Counted from the stretch's first letter, positions 24,804 to 38,344 are shown. The stretch: DNA of 64,000 bases from Desmodus rotundus (GCF_022682495.2 NC_071397.1:12491082-12555081), one strand, 5' to 3'. Program-made: numbers and translations. The notes: generated by a model from the sequence alone, not told the origin.

Positions 24804-25889
24804 AAAATAAAATATAAATTTCATTACCCATCTTCAGATCCCTCTCATTTTCCCAAGAGTTTGGCTCCTCAGGGAGAGAGAAGACTGTTTTCACAAAGAT
24901 AAGAAGAATACTGAGAAAAATCAACCCTGCACATGTACACACACACACTTCAGTTCATCATATCATTTTTTTTCCGTTAAGAGCTTCACGTTTCTTCATC
25001 TCTCTGAGTACTCATGCCACGAAACAGGCAGCTGAATTCAAGACACCACCAATGGAATTTCTGGAGAAAGATAAATATGGCAGAACTCCATTTGCCCGAT
25101 TTCCTCCTCTCTTCAGTACGACTGCTCTAGCAGCTTTGGCGAAATGTAGGAAATTGGAGTCTGAAAGGCCCCCAGTGCACCCAGCTAATATCCTCCACTG
25201 AAGATAAGGCTTTCTAAGTCAAGATCAGACACTGGATTGCACGGGCCTCCACCCCTCTCAAATTAACCACTGCATTAACAAAGGGTGCTTGCTGGTTGCC
25301 TACCCCAGGTGGTTGCTTTTCCGTGGGGGCTACATGTAGAAAGGGAGGGTCTGTGACGAGACTGAGATCAGGTAAGCTGGATGCAGCAGGCAGGTGAGTC
25401 AAACCCTCAGAGAGGTCACCCTTTCCTCTGACAGCAAATGTTAAAGACATTGAGGAAAAGAACTCTGGTTCTGCCAGGTATCTGTTACTGGCAATTAATG
25501 AAGTTTACCTTTGGGGAAACGTTGGTGCCAGACTTTTGCACTTGAACATGACAACGAGCAGTGCCCACTTTTGAACAAGGAACATACAGGTTTACTCAAC
25601 AAACCCTCTTGACCTACCTTACTTTGTTCATTTTTTCCCTTTCTTGCAAGCACAAAGTAAATCTAAGCTTGATACTAATGTCACTGTTTTACCCTAAATG
25701 ATTAAATGTCTGAAAGGAAGGGTTCGGTTTTCTAAATTGCCAGGGTGTGTCGTTTACATGTGTCCATGTTAACACCTTCTATGTCCTGGATTGTCATTGC
25801 AAACTCAGTCAGAATTAGGACATTCCAATAAACTGGCAAAAAAGGTCACCTATCACCTTCAGAGAATGTCTAAAAAGATGACGATGATG
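24804..25889. other. Unassigned intronic sequence
   Basis: No gene or known repeat; contains copy 2 of the direct repeat. Confidence 0.35.
25055..25104 (+). repeat. Unidentified direct repeat, copy 2
   Basis: Partner of 24409-24458, same orientation, 646 bp away, five substitutions in 50, no gaps. Confidence 0.75.
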
Positions 25890-26060
25890 ATGGCAATAGC
25901 TAACACTGACTAAACACTAACTATGTGGCAAGCACTGTGTCAACATTTTTACATGTATAATTATCTTTAATCCTCTTACCAAGCCAATGACAGGAACTAC
26001 TATTATGCCCATGTTACAGATGAGAAAACTAAGGCACAGAAAGATTAGGTAAACTGTCCT
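25890..26060 (-). mobile_element. MIR SINE
   Basis: Inverted MIR: AACACTAACTATGTGGC, AAGCACTGTGTCAAC, TTTAATCCTCTTACCAAGCC, ATGCCCATGTTACAGATGAG, AAACTAAGGCACAG. Confidence 0.8.
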
Positions 26061-26159
26061 GAAGAGACATCCATTGTGATTTTAAAGCTTTTTGGTAGTA
26101 AGGACATAAAGACATCTTTCCGGTGGGAGCCTTCCCAGAAAAACCCAATAAATTTCTGG

Positions 26160-26580
26160 TGAACTGTATTAACTGCTCCATGATCTGGTCCTGACTCACC
26201 TCCTTCCCCTGCTTCCCCTCCCATCTCTCAGATCCTACTGCAGTCAAATTCATTGACTCACTCTACTGCAAAATGGAATTCCTCCACATCCCCAGGCCTT
26301 CCCTCTTTCTCTATCAAAATCCACCCATCATCAAGTTCAAATACTATTTTCTCTGCTCAGCCATCCCAACCACTCAAATGTCGTGGAAGAATGTCGTGTT
26401 CCTTTAATTCCACAAGACACTCTCTGTCTTTAAGAAATATTAGGTGAGTGGTTATTTTTATGTCTATCTCACAGATACATAGGTCATATAAGCATACATT
26501 AAACTCCTTTCTGTATAAGCATAATGCCCAGCATATTGCACATGCCTAATCAATATTTTTTCATGATCATTTCTTGAACC
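26160..26580 (+). mobile_element. L2 LINE 3' region
   Basis: Forward L2: AACTGCTCCATGATCTGG, CTTCCCCTCCCATCTCTC, CATCATCAAGTTCAAATAC, AAGCATAATGCCCAGCATATT, TAATCAATATTTTTTCATG. Confidence 0.65.
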
Positions 26581-28620
<2,040 letters not shown>

Positions 28621-29104
28621 GGGGGGAAGAATTCTGCAGATGAGCCTCCTGAGGTTAAGGTGTGACAATTTTTCTGCCTCCGAGATGAGCAGGAAGTTGA
28701 GACATTTTGCAAATTGCTTGCCTTCTGTTAATCGCCCTGTACTGCTCAGAGCTGCCACACATGTTCCGGGCATCCTAATGCATCCCGGGCACCGGCTGAA
28801 TAGAAATCCATTCTCGGAGTGACTAAAGAGCTAGTCGTCAGTCATTTAGGCAGCCTGGTAAGAGGAGATAATTAGAGGTTTGTGAAATTCTATTTGAAGC
28901 CCGTAAGTGCAGACCAGTAACTCTAAAAGCACTCTTCCAAGCTCGGCATTTCAGGCTGTCTCCAAGGTCATTCAAACCAAAAGTGGCTCGTGGAAAAGAG
29001 TTACAGCAAACGTCTCCTGTGGGGACAGATGGCAGAGTCTAATGGGCAAACGCGTAGATGTGGGTCACTGTCAGCGCTTCGGGGCTCTATTTTGCCTGAG
29101 ACTC
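28621..29104. other. Repeat-poor upstream region of RCAN2
   Basis: No repeat or coding segment recognised. A G-run (28617-28626) borders it. It could hold distal promoter or enhancer sequence, because it is unique and adjoins the first exon; this is only an inference. Confidence 0.35.
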
Positions 29105-29250
29105 TGAACACATCCTGTTGCTTATTCTCTTTTTCTGATTGTGAACCCTTGTCGGGCAGGGCCGTGGATAAGTCACCTTTAGATCTTGAGCCTTTAGCAC
29201 AGTGCCCGGCATGAGAACGCAGTCACTGCTTAATGAATGAACAACGGACG
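29105..29250 (+). mobile_element. L2 LINE tail
   Basis: GGGCAGGGCCGTGGATAAG, CTTTAGCACAGTGCCCGGC, CACTGCTTAATGAATGAAC form an L2 3' end. Confidence 0.7.
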
Positions 29251-29714
29251 AGGAATAGGCTTCTTTCACATCACAGTAGGAGTGAGAAAAGGAGAAATGT
29301 CAGATTAGTTTTCATTTCATTATTAGATATAGAAGTACCTGTAGAACTCACTAGCATTCTAGCAGGGTCTGTCCCCAGGAGGAGTACAGTTGCATCTTTG
29401 GTGACCCTCAGAGTGTCACAATTTGTAACAGACTGGCGCCTTTCTAACACATGAGTGAGCACAGTGGTCCAACTCTGCACGCAGATGAGAGAGGTGACAT
29501 TCCTCACTGAAGGTAGAAGTTTGGTCATCGGTCCTCCCTGGGCTACATCTGAGCCTAGTGTTCCCCTCAATAAGGCATTTCCCACGCTAAATGAAGCCAG
29601 TCCACAAGCACAAATATTTAGACTGATGAGACTGTGTGTGTGTCACTTACTGTGCTGTCCAGGGCACTGTGGGGAATACGAAGGCATATATGCAGACAAC
29701 TGAACTAGCCCTGC
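29251..29714. other. Unassigned upstream sequence
   Basis: Nothing recognised. Confidence 0.35.
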
Positions 29715-30200
29715 AGAGCAGTGATTATGTGCAAAGCTCTGCACCAGATGCTATGAAAGATTAAACGATGAATAAGCGAAATTCACAATCCTCAAGGGGC
29801 TTACATTCCAGGGGAGGAGATAAGACATGCAGACCAACGCCTACTCGATGAGGCAGAGGTGAGTGCGGAAGGACAGCCGGCATTGGGTGGCAGCGCTGGA
29901 GGAAGAGCAAAGGACAATGAAGGGAGCTGTGGGAGAGCACAGGAAGGCGTCAAGGGGAACATGACCTCTGCCCTGATCTTGAAGTATGGGTAAGACTTTG
30001 CTAGACAGACGGGGTGAGGAGAGCCCTCCAGGTAGGAGCGACAGACTAGAAACGTCCAGAAGAACAAATAGGGTACTTGGGGGACGAGGCACATTGAAGG
30101 TTAAATTTGACTGGAGCTGGGGGTAGACAAGGCAGCAAGAGTCAGATGACTCAAAACCATAAGGGGCCCTGGATGTCTATCTGGTCAACCATGGAATACC
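29715..30200 (-). mobile_element. L2-type LINE fragment (diverged)
   Basis: AAGGGGCTTACATTCCAGG, GGAGATAAGACATGCAGACC and GATCTTGAAGTATGGG follow the order of inverted L2. Confidence 0.6.
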
Positions 30201-31399
30201 AGGCAAAGTTTTTGAGAAAGTTAACGGGATCTATATAGACATAAATATAGCTAAATCGTACAGATGAATATGATTCTGAACACCATTAATTCAAGAGGCA
30301 AAACAAAGAAATAGCTGTTTTTTCATATGCTGTGGCATATGCTAAAATATTTTTTTTAAGGTTTCATGGCAGTGGCGAGCTGGTGTTTAACAATCAGCTC
30401 TCTGGAAAAAAAAAAAAAAAGCACCCAGTGTGTAGTGTTGCTGTCTGTGGTGTAAACAATCTTATCATGGCTGACTTCAGGCAACCAACACGAAGTCCCT
30501 TGAACGCAAAGTTGGAAAGTGATGCCTGTAATCTATTCACACCAGCTGCTCGAGCTGCCTCTAGCTCACCACGTTTCATTGTCATTAAAACATTGGTCCG
30601 CAGCATCAAGGAGCATCAAGGCAGTAGGAGCAATGCACTATAATCACCGGGCTCTGCGAAGTACTTCACACTTCCTGTTTAGGAAAGAGCTATTAAAAGA
30701 CACCCATGTGTTATTTCAAGAAAAAGAGCCTTGCTATAATAAGTCTTGGCAGGAGGACATTAGCCTATCCAGGAAGCAGAGCACAGCTCAAAACCGTAAA
30801 ATAAGTAGTTTTTCTGATGTATCCTCAGTTTCTCCTTTCTCATTTGTTTCTGCCCTGAAGATTCCTTCCTATACTCAAGAATCCACCCGCTTTACACTTT
30901 TCTTTTTTAGAATGTCTTTTCAAGGACACAGCTATCAATTCATTTATATTAGCACGAAGTGACTGATAACTTGTAGCGTTATCCATCACAGAGGAATCTG
31001 TATTTCAGCAGGGGACTGAATCTTAAGTTGAGTATATGGTGTTTTTAAGCTGGAATTATAAGGCATCAAGAGCATATAGTGATTCTGAAATGAAATTATT
31101 GGGGGGTTTTTAATAGGCGGGTGCAACAAATTTGATGTACAATTCAACTGGCTATACAAAACACTCATTTTCCTAGACCAGGGCCCCTAAGACTTCCTGT
31201 TTCTCTAGAGAAAATATACTTCTTATAGCTAGGGGATGACTGGCAGCCATGGAAGTGTCTGCAGTGGGTACAGAAGCACCCTGGCTGAGGGCCACAAGGC
31301 CTGACATGCCCGGGCTCCTGCCTCCTTTCACTTCTCACCTCAGGCCACTTTGCCCTTTGCTCTCCGTGTCCCAGGCCCACTGGTCTTCTTGGCATCCAA
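30201..31399. other. Repeat-poor upstream region
   Basis: No interspersed repeat recognised. Includes an A-run at 30406-30420. The block 30420-30960 reads as unique DNA and is a candidate for conserved noncoding sequence. Confidence 0.35.
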
Positions 31400-31850
31400 A
31401 AAAAAATGCCAAGCTCATCTTAGAACCTTTCCACTCGCCATTGACTTTGTCTGAAAATACCCAGGTCTCTCATGGAAGCTGGCTCCTTCTTCTCATCCAG
31501 CTCTCAGCTCAGACATCATCTCCTCGGAGAAGTCTTCCCTGATCATCTAAAGTAAAACGTGCACACATGCATGTGTGCACGTGTGCACGCACACACACAG
31601 CATCGATCACTATCCCCGTGCCTGCACTTCAATTCCTAACGCCTTTCACTGTTTGAAATTACTCTGTTCATATAGCTCTTTACTTGTCGATTGCTTGGTC
31701 CCCAACCAGAATTTAATCTCCACAAAAGCAGAGATTTTTGCCTATTCTGTTCCCTGCTGTATTCTTAGGGGCTAGAAAATGCCTTACACTTAGTAGGTAC
31801 ACTAGTAAATATCTGGAGTGTGAGTGGATAAGTAAATGGATGGATCCTAA
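31400..31850 (+). mobile_element. L2 LINE 3' region with microsatellite insertion
   Basis: Forward L2: AGCTCTCAGCTCAGACATC, GAGAAGTCTTCCCTGATC, GAATTTAATCTCCACAAAAG, TGTTCCCTGCTGTATTC, TTACACTTAGTAGGTAC. A CA/TG tract (31557-31600) interrupts it. Confidence 0.8.
31557..31599. repeat. Alternating purine-pyrimidine tract with a 26-bp perfect palindrome
   Basis: 43 nt of strict purine-pyrimidine alternation. Bases 31557-31582 equal their own reverse complement, centred on ATGCAT. Confidence 0.95.
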
Positions 31851-32100
31851 CAGGCAAGTGGAGGGACTGCAACCACAAGAGATGGCTCCTGATCTAGGCA
31901 TGTCAGGAAGGGCTGTGCAGGAGGACACGTGGGCTCTGAGTTCAGTAACCACATCGTCTCTGCCAGATGAACCCGCTGGCACAGCTCTGCTCAAGAACAC
32001 CCTTCCCGGCTGAAGTGGCCAGAAAGTCTTAGGATTCATCCAAACCGCTGCTCTGCCCATGACTGACCAACTGAGGATATGAAAGCAACATGATACAGAC

Positions 32101-32313
32101 CAGGGGTGTCAAACTCATTTTCACTGGGGGCCACACCAGCCTTGTGGTTGCTTTCAAAGGGCCGGATGTAACTTTAGGACTGTAAAAATGTAACTACCCT
32201 TAACAGTTAAGCGAGAGCTTGGCACTGCCACCACGTAGAAACAAGGTGCCAGGCAGGATAAAACAAGGTGGAGGGCCGGATTCGGCCCTCAGGCCTTGTG
32301 TTTGCCACCTCTG
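32101..32313 (+). mobile_element. Short hAT transposon, family A copy 1
   Basis: Starts CAGGGGTGTCAAACTCATTT and ends GTGTTTGCCACCTCTG (inverted terminal repeats). Flanked by ATACAGAC (32093-32100) and ATGTAGAC (32314-32321), six of eight identical, an 8-bp hAT-type duplication. 213 bp, no transposase. Two further copies are at 51146 and 59188. Confidence 0.88.
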
Positions 32314-32650
32314 ATGTAGACACTTTAGACAAAGGCCACCTCCCTGCCCCTCAGGCCAGGCTGTTCTCTAAGAGGGTTGACAGCTGAGCTGATGCACTCA
32401 CCTCCACCTGGGCAGGAGAGGATGTGCCTCTTTCAACTCAGAGGCCAGCAGCCAAGTCTGTTTTACTAACGAGCATAGATATTCCCATTACAATGATGGG
32501 TTGTCAAAGGCTTCACTCCTTCTATGTGTCTTTTTGGATCACTTGAGTCTGTTTATTATAGAACATTTCGAATTGTTCAGAAGTAGAGGGAATACTATAA
32601 TGAGCTTTCATGTACCTACCACCCAGGTACAAGAATAACTTCCTCTCTGT

Positions 32651-32839
32651 CAGTGGGTCGACTCAGAGTGTGGTTCCCAGACCAACAGCAGCATCGATAC
32701 CACAGGGAAACTCGTTAGAAAGGCCAATTCTTGGGCTATACCCAAGGCTGAATCAAAAACTCTGAAGAAGGGATCCGTATCTGTAATTTAACGAGCCCTC
32801 CAGGTGAATCTGATGCGAGTTCAAGGCTGAGAACCCCTG
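32651..32839 (+). mobile_element. MER20 (hAT-Charlie MITE)
   Basis: CAGAGTGTGGTTCCCAGACC, CAGGGAAACTCGTTAGAAAG, GAATCAAAAACTCTGAAG, ACGAGCCCTCCAGGTGAATC and a GAGAACCCCTG end follow MER20. Flanks CTCTCTGT (32643-32650) and CTCCATGT (32840-32847) agree at six of eight, so the insertion into the L1-like sequence is supported. Confidence 0.8.
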
Positions 32840-34436
32840 CTCCATGTCCCCACCCTTTCTCCCACTCACCCCAGGTTATTTTGGAGCAGATGTCTGACAT
32901 CCCATCATTTCATCTGTAAATATTTCAGCATATGTCTCCAAAAGACAAAGGCTCCTACTTTGAAATCACAAGCGCTATCATCATGAAACCCAAAAAGCAC
33001 GAATAATTCCTCAATACCATCAAATATCCTGCCAGTGTTCCCGTATCACTAACCACACTGCAGAGGTTCTCTCTGCTCCCCGTCCCCTCCCCAGGCCCAT
33101 TCTTCTGCTTGTTCCCCAAACAGTTTTCCTTGAACTACAGTACCTCTCGCATCTCTTAATCCATAGGGTCCTCCCTCCAACTCTTCTTTCTTTCTTCCTT
33201 GCACTTTCTTGTTGTTGAAACCATATTTGCTCTGTAGCATTTTCCCCAGCCTAAATTTTCTTCATGGACTCCACAGTGTCATTCCACCCATTCCTCCACT
33301 ACCAGTAGCTCCTGTTGGTTAGAACCGGAGGCTTGCTAGATTCAGGTTTGGCAGGACTCCTTCCTACGTGGTGTTGTGTACTTCCGTCAGGGGCTGCATG
33401 TAATTCTGGCGGTCTCTCTTTTGTGGTATTAGCAGCCTTTCCTGCTTCAGGCCTGGATTCACTCTTTCATTAGGCATTCAACCTTTCAACACGATGGTAT
33501 TTCTTCTTCGTTTATTCATGATTATTCCATCAAAAGGAACTACTTCTCTCTACCATGTAGTTACCCTGAGCTACATTTTTGTATGACGGGCAAAATACAC
33601 ACTTGATTCTTTTCCTTCATTAACAAGTCTGTTGTTGATGTTGTTACAAATGATGTGTTCCCTTATTATCCGTCAAAGAAGATCATTGAGGGTTGTTTTT
33701 AAAGTGTCATTACGGATTCACTAAAGGTATTTGAGGGGTTTAAATCCTTTGTAACTTGCTGTTGATGCTTCAACTGTCCATCTTTGGCTGATGAGAGCCT
33801 GACTGACCCGGTTGGCTCCTGTGTGTTTTTGACGCAGTCCCGGTCATCTTTGAGGGGGACGCTGGCACGACACACAGTTCCAGGCTCATGCTGTCCATTT
33901 CCCGCCTCAGGTAAGGGATCAACCATTTCTCCAATGAACCCCAGTTCCATTTAGTAAGTACTTCAACATATTTTAATATCCTAATCAATCTCTATCTGTA
34001 CTTAGCTATATAGAGAAATGCTCCTTGCACTGGGTTGGTTACTGTTTACAAACCTCTTTTAGTGGACAGAGCTGGGAAATACACAAATATATTTTAAAGG
34101 TGGCATACATTATGAGTTCAAACTGATAATTCCCATTCAAACACAGGACGACTGCATTTTTGCTGAAACTTACCCATCTTATATCTGCATCCTCTTGCTT
34201 CCACATCAAATACCTTGATCCTTACCAGCAACATAGTTACTCACTTGCCTTATCCTATAGTATGTGTGCAGCAGCCTCAGAATCACATTATTAACACCAC
34301 CAGGTACAATTTAAGATATTTTTTCCAGAATCTTTTTTTTTTGTCCTTTAGGTATAGCTCATAAAGGGGGTACAAATTTTTGTGTTTTACAATCATTTGG
34401 AATAGCTCCTCTGTTCCATCAACCAGATGCCAAGTT

Positions 34437-34510
34437 AGGTTCATTTGTTTCTAAAATGTTTACTTTCAGAAATGTTTACTTTGAAAGGTTCATTTGTTTC
34501 TAAAATGTTT
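34437..34510. repeat. Local tandem duplication, 49-nt period
   Basis: 25 nt starting AGGTTCATTTGTTTC are identical at 34437-34461 and 34486-34510. Confidence 0.9.
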
Positions 34511-34743
34511 CTAAATGTGTTTACTTTTTTTCAAAAGTAAAATCTTTTGATTCATAAGGATTGCCTTTCCCATGAAATTTAATTTTGTTTCATAAAAAAT
34601 ACTACATGGCTCAAAAATCAAAACCAATCTACAGAGAAATCTAGCTTCTATTCCTATATCCTATACTCCACTCCCTCCCTATTGGGTCATTGTTATTTTA
34701 TCTTTATATTTATGCATTCTCTCATTAAAAAAAAATATTAACC

Positions 34744-36801
34744 GATCCGGTCAAGATGGAGGTGTAGGTAGACATGCTTCACCTCCTTGTACAACCCTAA
34801 AAGAATTACAACCAGATTTCAAAACAAATAGCACCCATAACCATCAGGAAATCAAGCTGTATGGAAATACGACAACAAGGATTTGAAGAAGCCACCCTCA
34901 TCCAGACGGGTAGGTGGGCAGGGTCCCGGAGACAGCAGAGAGGCAGTGCAGCGGTGGTGGAATGCCGCTCCCACATTCCAGTATGGTGGGTAAAAATCAG
35001 GAGGGATACCTTGGGAGTGGGTGATCCCAGCCCCAGGCCAGGCCACACAGCCCAGGGTTCCAGCACCAGGAAGATAAATCCCCATTATTTCTGGCTGTAA
35101 AAATCATGGGGGTTGGGGCAGCGGAAGAAGCTGCTGGATTTTCACTGTTTAAAGGGCCCACACGGGCTTAGAATGTATGCAAACCCACCCACTCTAGGTC
35201 TCATCACCAGGGCAGCACCTGGAAGGGTGCCAGTCGCATATGGGAAGTGGGCGAAGTGACTGGAAATGAGGTGAGGCCAGTGCCGGGCAAACCTCCAGAA
35301 GCCAGGCAAGGGCATTTTCCCCTCTCCGAGCCTGCCCTTCACACAGAACCACAAAGCAGGGAAGCGGGTTGCACCACCCTGGCAATTACCTAAGGCTCTG
35401 CCCCACACAAGTGATAGGTGCCTTTTCTACGTATGCCATGCTACTAAGACAGGGGGTAAAAGCAGCTCTACCTAATACACAGAAATGAGTATAGTGAGGC
35501 TGCCAAATTGAGGAGACAAAGAAATATGGCCCAAGTGAAAGAACAGAACAAACCCCAGAAAAGGAACTAAATGAAATGGAGATAGCCAAACTATCAGATG
35601 CAGAGTTCAAATCACTGGTGATGAGGATGCTCAGAGAACTCATTGAGTATGGCAACAATATAAAGGAAGAAATGAAGGCTACACTAAGTAAAATAAAGAA
35701 AAATCCACAGGGAACCAACAGTGAAGGGAAGAAAGCCAGGATTCAAATCAACAATTTGGACCACAAGGAAGATATAAATATTCAACTGGAACAGAAAGAA
35801 GAACAAAGAACCAAAAAAAAAAAAAAAAACCCACAAAAACCCCCAAGGATAGGCTTAGGAGCACAACTTTAAATGTACCAACATCTGAATCATAGGGGTG
35901 CCAGAAATGGAAGAGCAGGAAATTGAAAACTTATTTGAAAAAATAATGAAATAAAACTTCCCTAATTTGGTGAAGGAAATAGACATACAAGTTCAGGAAG
36001 CACAGAGAATACCAAACAAGTTGGACCCAAAGAGGACCACACCAAGACACTCATAATTAAAATACCAAAGATAAGTAGAGAATCTTAAAAGCAGCAAGAG
36101 AAAAGCAGATAATTACCTGCTTAAAGGGGTTGAGAACTCCCATAAGGCTGTCAGCTGATTTCTCAAAAGAAACTTTGCAGGCAAGAAGAGACTGGCAAGA
36201 AGTATCCAAAGTGATGAAAAGCAGAGACCTACAACCTAGCTTACTCTATCTAGCAAAGCTATCATTTAGAATGAAGGGACAGATAAAGTGCTTCCCAGAC
36301 AAGGTAAAGCTCAAGGAGTTCATCATCACCAAACCATTATTATAAGAAATGTTAAAGGAACTTATTTAAACATATAAAAAGATCAAAGCCATGAACATTA
36401 AAAAGGAAAAAAATTCACAACTATCAACAACTGAATCCAAAAAACAAAGCAAAACAAAAAAACAAACTCAGCAAACAACCAGAACAGGAACAGAATCATA
36501 GATATGGAGATCATTGGAGGGTTATTACCTGGGGGGTGAGGGGAAGGGGGACAATGGGAGAAAAGGTACAGGGATTAAGAAGCATAATTTGTAGGAACAA
36601 AACAGACAGGGAGATGTGAAGAATAGTATAGGAAATGGAGAAGCCAAAGAACTTACATGCATGACCCATGGACACAAGCTAAGTGCGGGGGTGAGGGGGC
36701 TGGGGGGGATGTTGCTTGATGGAAGGGAGGTACCAGGTAGACAGGGGCAAAGGGGGAAAAAAGTGGGACAACTGCAGGAGCATAATCAGTAAAATATACT
36801 T
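34744..36801 (+). mobile_element. HAL1-type half-L1 retrotransposon, about 2 kb
   Basis: Seen: an L1-like leader (GATCCGGTCAAGATGGAGG), ORF1-derived sequence only, then directly an L1-type 3' UTR (TGGGACAACTGCAGGAGCAT). ORF1 pieces are visible at 35576-35872 (coiled-coil part, MEIAKLSDAEFKSLVMRML) and 36130-36345 (C-terminal domain, IRLSADFSKETLQARRDW, LLYLAKLSFRMKGQIKCF); stops and shifts separate them. There is no endonuclease or reverse transcriptase segment between ORF1 and the 3' UTR. Flanking 13-mers AAAAATATTAACC (34731-34743) and AAAAATACTAACC (36802-36814) differ by one base, a target duplication, so the element inserted in this short form. Known: HAL1 elements are L1 derivatives that lost ORF2 and were mobilised in trans; lineage-specific HAL1s are described in bats among other mammals. 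Confidence 0.85.
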
Positions 36802-36894
36802 AAAAATACTAACCAATATTCATGAATGTCATTTTCCTTCCCTTTCTTAAACAAATAATAGCATACTTGGCATATTTTTCTGTCTTGCCTTTAT

Positions 36895-37040
36895 CACTAA
36901 AAAACACGACTCTATGGGGGTGGTCAGGGGGTGGAGAGAGTGAGCGAAAAGGGAAAAGGACTCATGGACATGGACAACAGTGTGGTGATTGTGGGGGTGG
37001 AGACCTACAGGGGGGTAAAAGGTAATGAAAAAAAATGCAA
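36895..37040 (+). mobile_element. L1 3' UTR fragment
   Basis: GGACTCATGGACATGGAC, AACAGTGTGGTGATTGTGG and an A-rich end followed by CAATCAATCAATCACTC match the L1 tail at 52870-52940. Confidence 0.75.
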
Positions 37041-37062
37041 TCAATCAATCACTCAATCAATA
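37036..37062. repeat. (AATC)n-like short tandem repeat
   Basis: CAATCAATCAATCACTCAAT directly after the L1 tail, probably grown from its A-rich end. Confidence 0.8.
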
Positions 37063-37214
37063 AATAACATGACCCTAGAGAGCACTCCATAGTAATATGT
37101 AGAAATACCCCCATATCTTTTTAACAACTGTATAGTTTTCCACTGTGTGGTTTAGTAAGTTTTTGTAATTAGCCCCTATTAATGGGGGCCTGTTTCCAGT
37201 CTTTTGCTATTTTT
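37063..37214 (-). mobile_element. Old L1-like fragment
   Basis: TAGAGAGCACTCCATAGTAA, AACAACTGTATAGTTTTCCA, CTGTTTCCAGTCTTTTGC resemble an inverted old L1 3' part that is interrupted by the preceding L1 tail; it may continue from 36815-36894. Confidence 0.5.
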
Positions 37215-37880
37215 AACTACTTTTTACAGTTTAATAGTTTATTTTTTATTGTATTTTCCCCTTTACCATTTATCCCCCTCATACCCTCTTCCACCTCCAC
37301 TACCCCCCTCACCCCTGTAGTTACCACACTGGTGTCTGTGTCCACGAGTCCTTTTTCCTTTCCGCTCACTCCCTCCACCCCTAACCCCTGACCCCAGAGC
37401 TGTCAGCCTGCTCTCTATCTATGGGTCTGCCCCTGTTTCGCTTGTTAGTTCGGTTTCTTCATTAGATTCCACCAGTCCACCGTTCTCTTACAGCTGTCAG
37501 TCTGTTCCACGTTTCCATGTCTCTGGTTCTGTTTTGCTTGTTAGTTTATTCTGTTTATTAGATTGCACTTATAAGTGAGATCACATAGTATTTGTCTGTC
37601 TCTGACTGGCTTATTTCACTGAGCATAATGTTCTCCAGGTCCATCCATGTTGTCTCAAAGGGTAAAATTTTCTTCTTTTTAATGGCTGAGTAGAATTCCA
37701 TTGTGTAAATGTCCCATAGTTGTTTAATCCACTCAGCTACTGGTGGACATCTGGGCTGTTTCCACATCTTCGCTATTGTAAAAACTGCTGCAAAGAATAT
37801 AGGGGTGCTTATGTTCTTTCAAATTAGTGTTTCGGGTTTCTTCAGATAAGTTCCCAGAAGTGGAGTTGCTGGGTCAACAG
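37215..37880 (-). mobile_element. L1 3' end, inverted (3' UTR plus ORF2 tail)
   Basis: Order is reversed L1: TTATTGTATTTTCCCC, GTCCACGAGTCCTTTTTCC, CTTGTTAGTTTATTCTG, TAAGTGAGATCACATAG, TAATGTTCTCCAGGTCCATC, GAGTAGAATTCCATTGTG, GGACATCTGGGCTGTTTCC. Confidence 0.9.
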
Positions 37881-38195
37881 TACAGCAATTGATAGACTTT
37901 GCTCCTCATGCCTTTTCATATTTTGCCATTTTATCTTTGGAACAGATTCTACAAGTGGAATTGCTGAGTTAAAAGGCAAATGTCTACGTAATTTTGCTAG
38001 ATCCAGCCACATTCTTCTCCATAGTTGTTGTACCATTTTGCTTACCCAGCAACAATTTATAAGAAAGCGTGGTTCCCCACAGCAGAATGTGTTGGACGTT
38101 TGTCCATCTGGTGGGTAAGATGCAGCTATCTCAGCTAGCTTTGACTTGCATTTCCTTATAATGGCACATTTAAGGATCTTTCTATATGTGAACTA
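37881..38195 (-). mobile_element. Old L1 fragment, inverted
   Basis: CTACAAGTGGAATTGCTGAG, TTCTCCATAGTTGTTGTACC, TTTGACTTGCATTTCC mark a more diverged L1 than the one it adjoins. Confidence 0.6.
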
Positions 38196-38344
38196 TCTTT
38201 TCTCCAGTGACTTCAGATTCCGTGTCTGGCCCGAGTAAACAAAACATCCTAGACACCCACTGGCACTCCTCAGGGAGTTTTAGTATGCATTAATCTATTA
38301 GGAGCAACGTGGAGCATTTGTTTTTCTGTAAGAACCGTTTGCCT

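Larger units (their letters stand above)
32528..34743. mobile_element. Old L1-like 3' region, split by MER20
   Basis: Blocks such as GAATACTATAATGAGCTTTC, ATGTACCTACCACCCAGG, CATTTCATCTGTAAATATTTC, AATACCATCAAATATCC, GGCTCATGCTGTCCATTTCC and GTGGACAGAGCTGGGAAATAC recall a long mammalian L1 3' UTR of the L1M/L1ME type. It is interrupted by MER20 (32651-32839) and, at its end, by the HAL1 element. Exact family and orientation are uncertain. It contains a 25-nt direct repeat of period 49 (34437-34510). Confidence 0.5.
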
